Below, piece after piece: positions 5,378 to 5,776 of a stretch of 5,776 bases of DNA. The DNA lies in assembly GCA_021200075.1 (NCBI GenBank), contig JAJQGZ010000165.1:1-5776 (forward strand). Direction: 5' to 3'. The notes beneath the pieces are model-generated. The model did not search any database. It saw nothing but the letters and a program-made list of their open reading frames with translations, and had not been told where the DNA came from. The first letter of the stretch is position 1, and each line of letters begins with the position of its first letter. The translations under genes were made by a program, and so were the position numbers. The stretch is from Clostridiales bacterium. GTDB lineage: Bacteria; Bacillota; Clostridia; Oscillospirales; Acutalibacteraceae.

Positions 5378-5732
5378 GGGGATGAAAGGATTTCGACAGG
5401 GCTGTTGAACCTTGGTCAGCGAGCAGCGGAGTTGCACCGCTTTAAAAGTAACACTTTAAAATTAACTGACAATAATAATTCAGTTGCTCTTGCTGCTTAA
5501 TTAAGCAGCTTGCGTTTCCTCACAGAGTGCCACGGCTGTGTGTGAAGCGTCGTTTCAGTGGTGTATATGAACTGGGGGAGTATTCCGGCTCCCGTCAGGT
5601 ATCAGGAATTACCGTAACCGAAAGGCTGTTTGCCGCCGTTCGGCGAGGGGATAACTTAAAAGACAAACTACGCCCGTAGAACCCTCGGCAAAATAGTTTT
5701 GGACGCGAGTTCGATTCTCGCCATCTCCACCA
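5378..5732 (+). ncRNA. ssrA: Transfer-messenger RNA (tmRNA, SsrA)
   Basis: tmRNA rescues ribosomes stuck on broken mRNAs and adds a degradation tag. Total 355 bases, one-piece form. The acceptor stem is GGGGATG (5378-5384) with CATCTCC (5722-5728), including the G3-U70 wobble that marks it for alanine; A73 and an encoded CCA follow (5729-5732). T arm: GCGAG (5705-5709), loop TTCGATT, CTCGC (5717-5721). The 5' region has the conserved GGATTTCGACAGG. The tag frame is most likely GAC AAT AAT AAT TCA GTT GCT CTT GCT GCT TAA (5468-5500), giving DNNNSVALAA after the tRNA-carried Ala; TTAACT just before GAC fits the bases that set the resume codon. The stop codon lies inside an 18-base perfect palindrome (5492-5509). 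The later region holds the pseudoknot-type inverted repeats, for example GGGAG/CTCCC. Confidence 0.97.
5468..5500 (+). other. tmRNA tag reading frame (DNNNSVALAA)
   Basis: Ten codons plus TAA. The VALAA end is the type recognised by ClpXP and related proteases, and the same end occurs in the B. subtilis tag. The resume codon is predicted from the preceding TTAACT and from clostridial tags that start with Asp. A longer reading from ACT (adding TLKLT) is possible but less likely. Confidence 0.7.
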
Positions 5733-5776
5733 AAATTATCGCTGGTCGAACACCCGGGAGCACGGTTTTCGTGTTC
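5733..5776. other. Inverted repeat after ssrA, cut by window edge
   Basis: GAACAC (5748-5753) pairs with GTGTTC (5771-5776), the last six bases. A smaller hairpin AGCACG/CGTGTT (5759-5764 with 5770-5775) overlaps it. If the next bases were GACC the outer stem would extend with GGTC at 5744-5747. It may be the ssrA terminator or an intergenic repeat; the T run that would decide lies outside. Confidence 0.4.

Overview
The window reads as a chromosomal piece of a low-to-mid GC, Gram-positive, endospore-lineage bacterium: Bacillota, class Clostridia, possibly the Oscillospirales/Ruminococcaceae side. The reasons are a SpoVA-type sporulation gene, a long Gram-positive SRP RNA placed directly before dnaX, the order SRP RNA - dnaX - ybaB - recR (the order known from Bacillus subtilis), purine-rich ribosome binding sites, and a YbaB with a short Gly-rich head. 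The family-level placement is inference. All genes are on the + strand.

Left part (1-1601): an AT-rich leader with no recognisable gene, then a damaged spoVAE (one-base frameshift in a G run, no normal start codon), an intact small SCP2-domain protein with a strong extended -10 promoter, and a damaged flavin-reductase-like gene (one in-frame stop, one frameshift in an A run). Either these accessory genes are decaying, perhaps in a lineage that has lost sporulation, or part of the pattern is homopolymer error in the assembly. The internal stop is a substitution and is harder to blame on homopolymer error.

Middle and right (1587-5732): a clear sigma-A promoter drives the SRP 4.5S/6S-type RNA (ffs/scr), followed by dnaX (clamp loader tau/gamma), ybaB/ebfC (nucleoid-associated), a 227-base gap with small repeats, recR (recombinational repair), smpB (TTG start), and six bases later the complete tmRNA gene ssrA with a predicted tag ending VALAA. 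The last 44 bases begin an inverted repeat cut by the window edge. Functionally this is a housekeeping block: protein targeting RNA, replication clamp loading, DNA repair, and both partners of trans-translation (SmpB protein and tmRNA) side by side.

I saw no evidence of a new defence, mobile or CRISPR-like system. The points most worth a second look are the clustered gene lesions, the repeat element between ybaB and recR, the candidate ssrA promoter inside the end of smpB, and an inverted repeat that could cover the spoVAE ribosome binding site.
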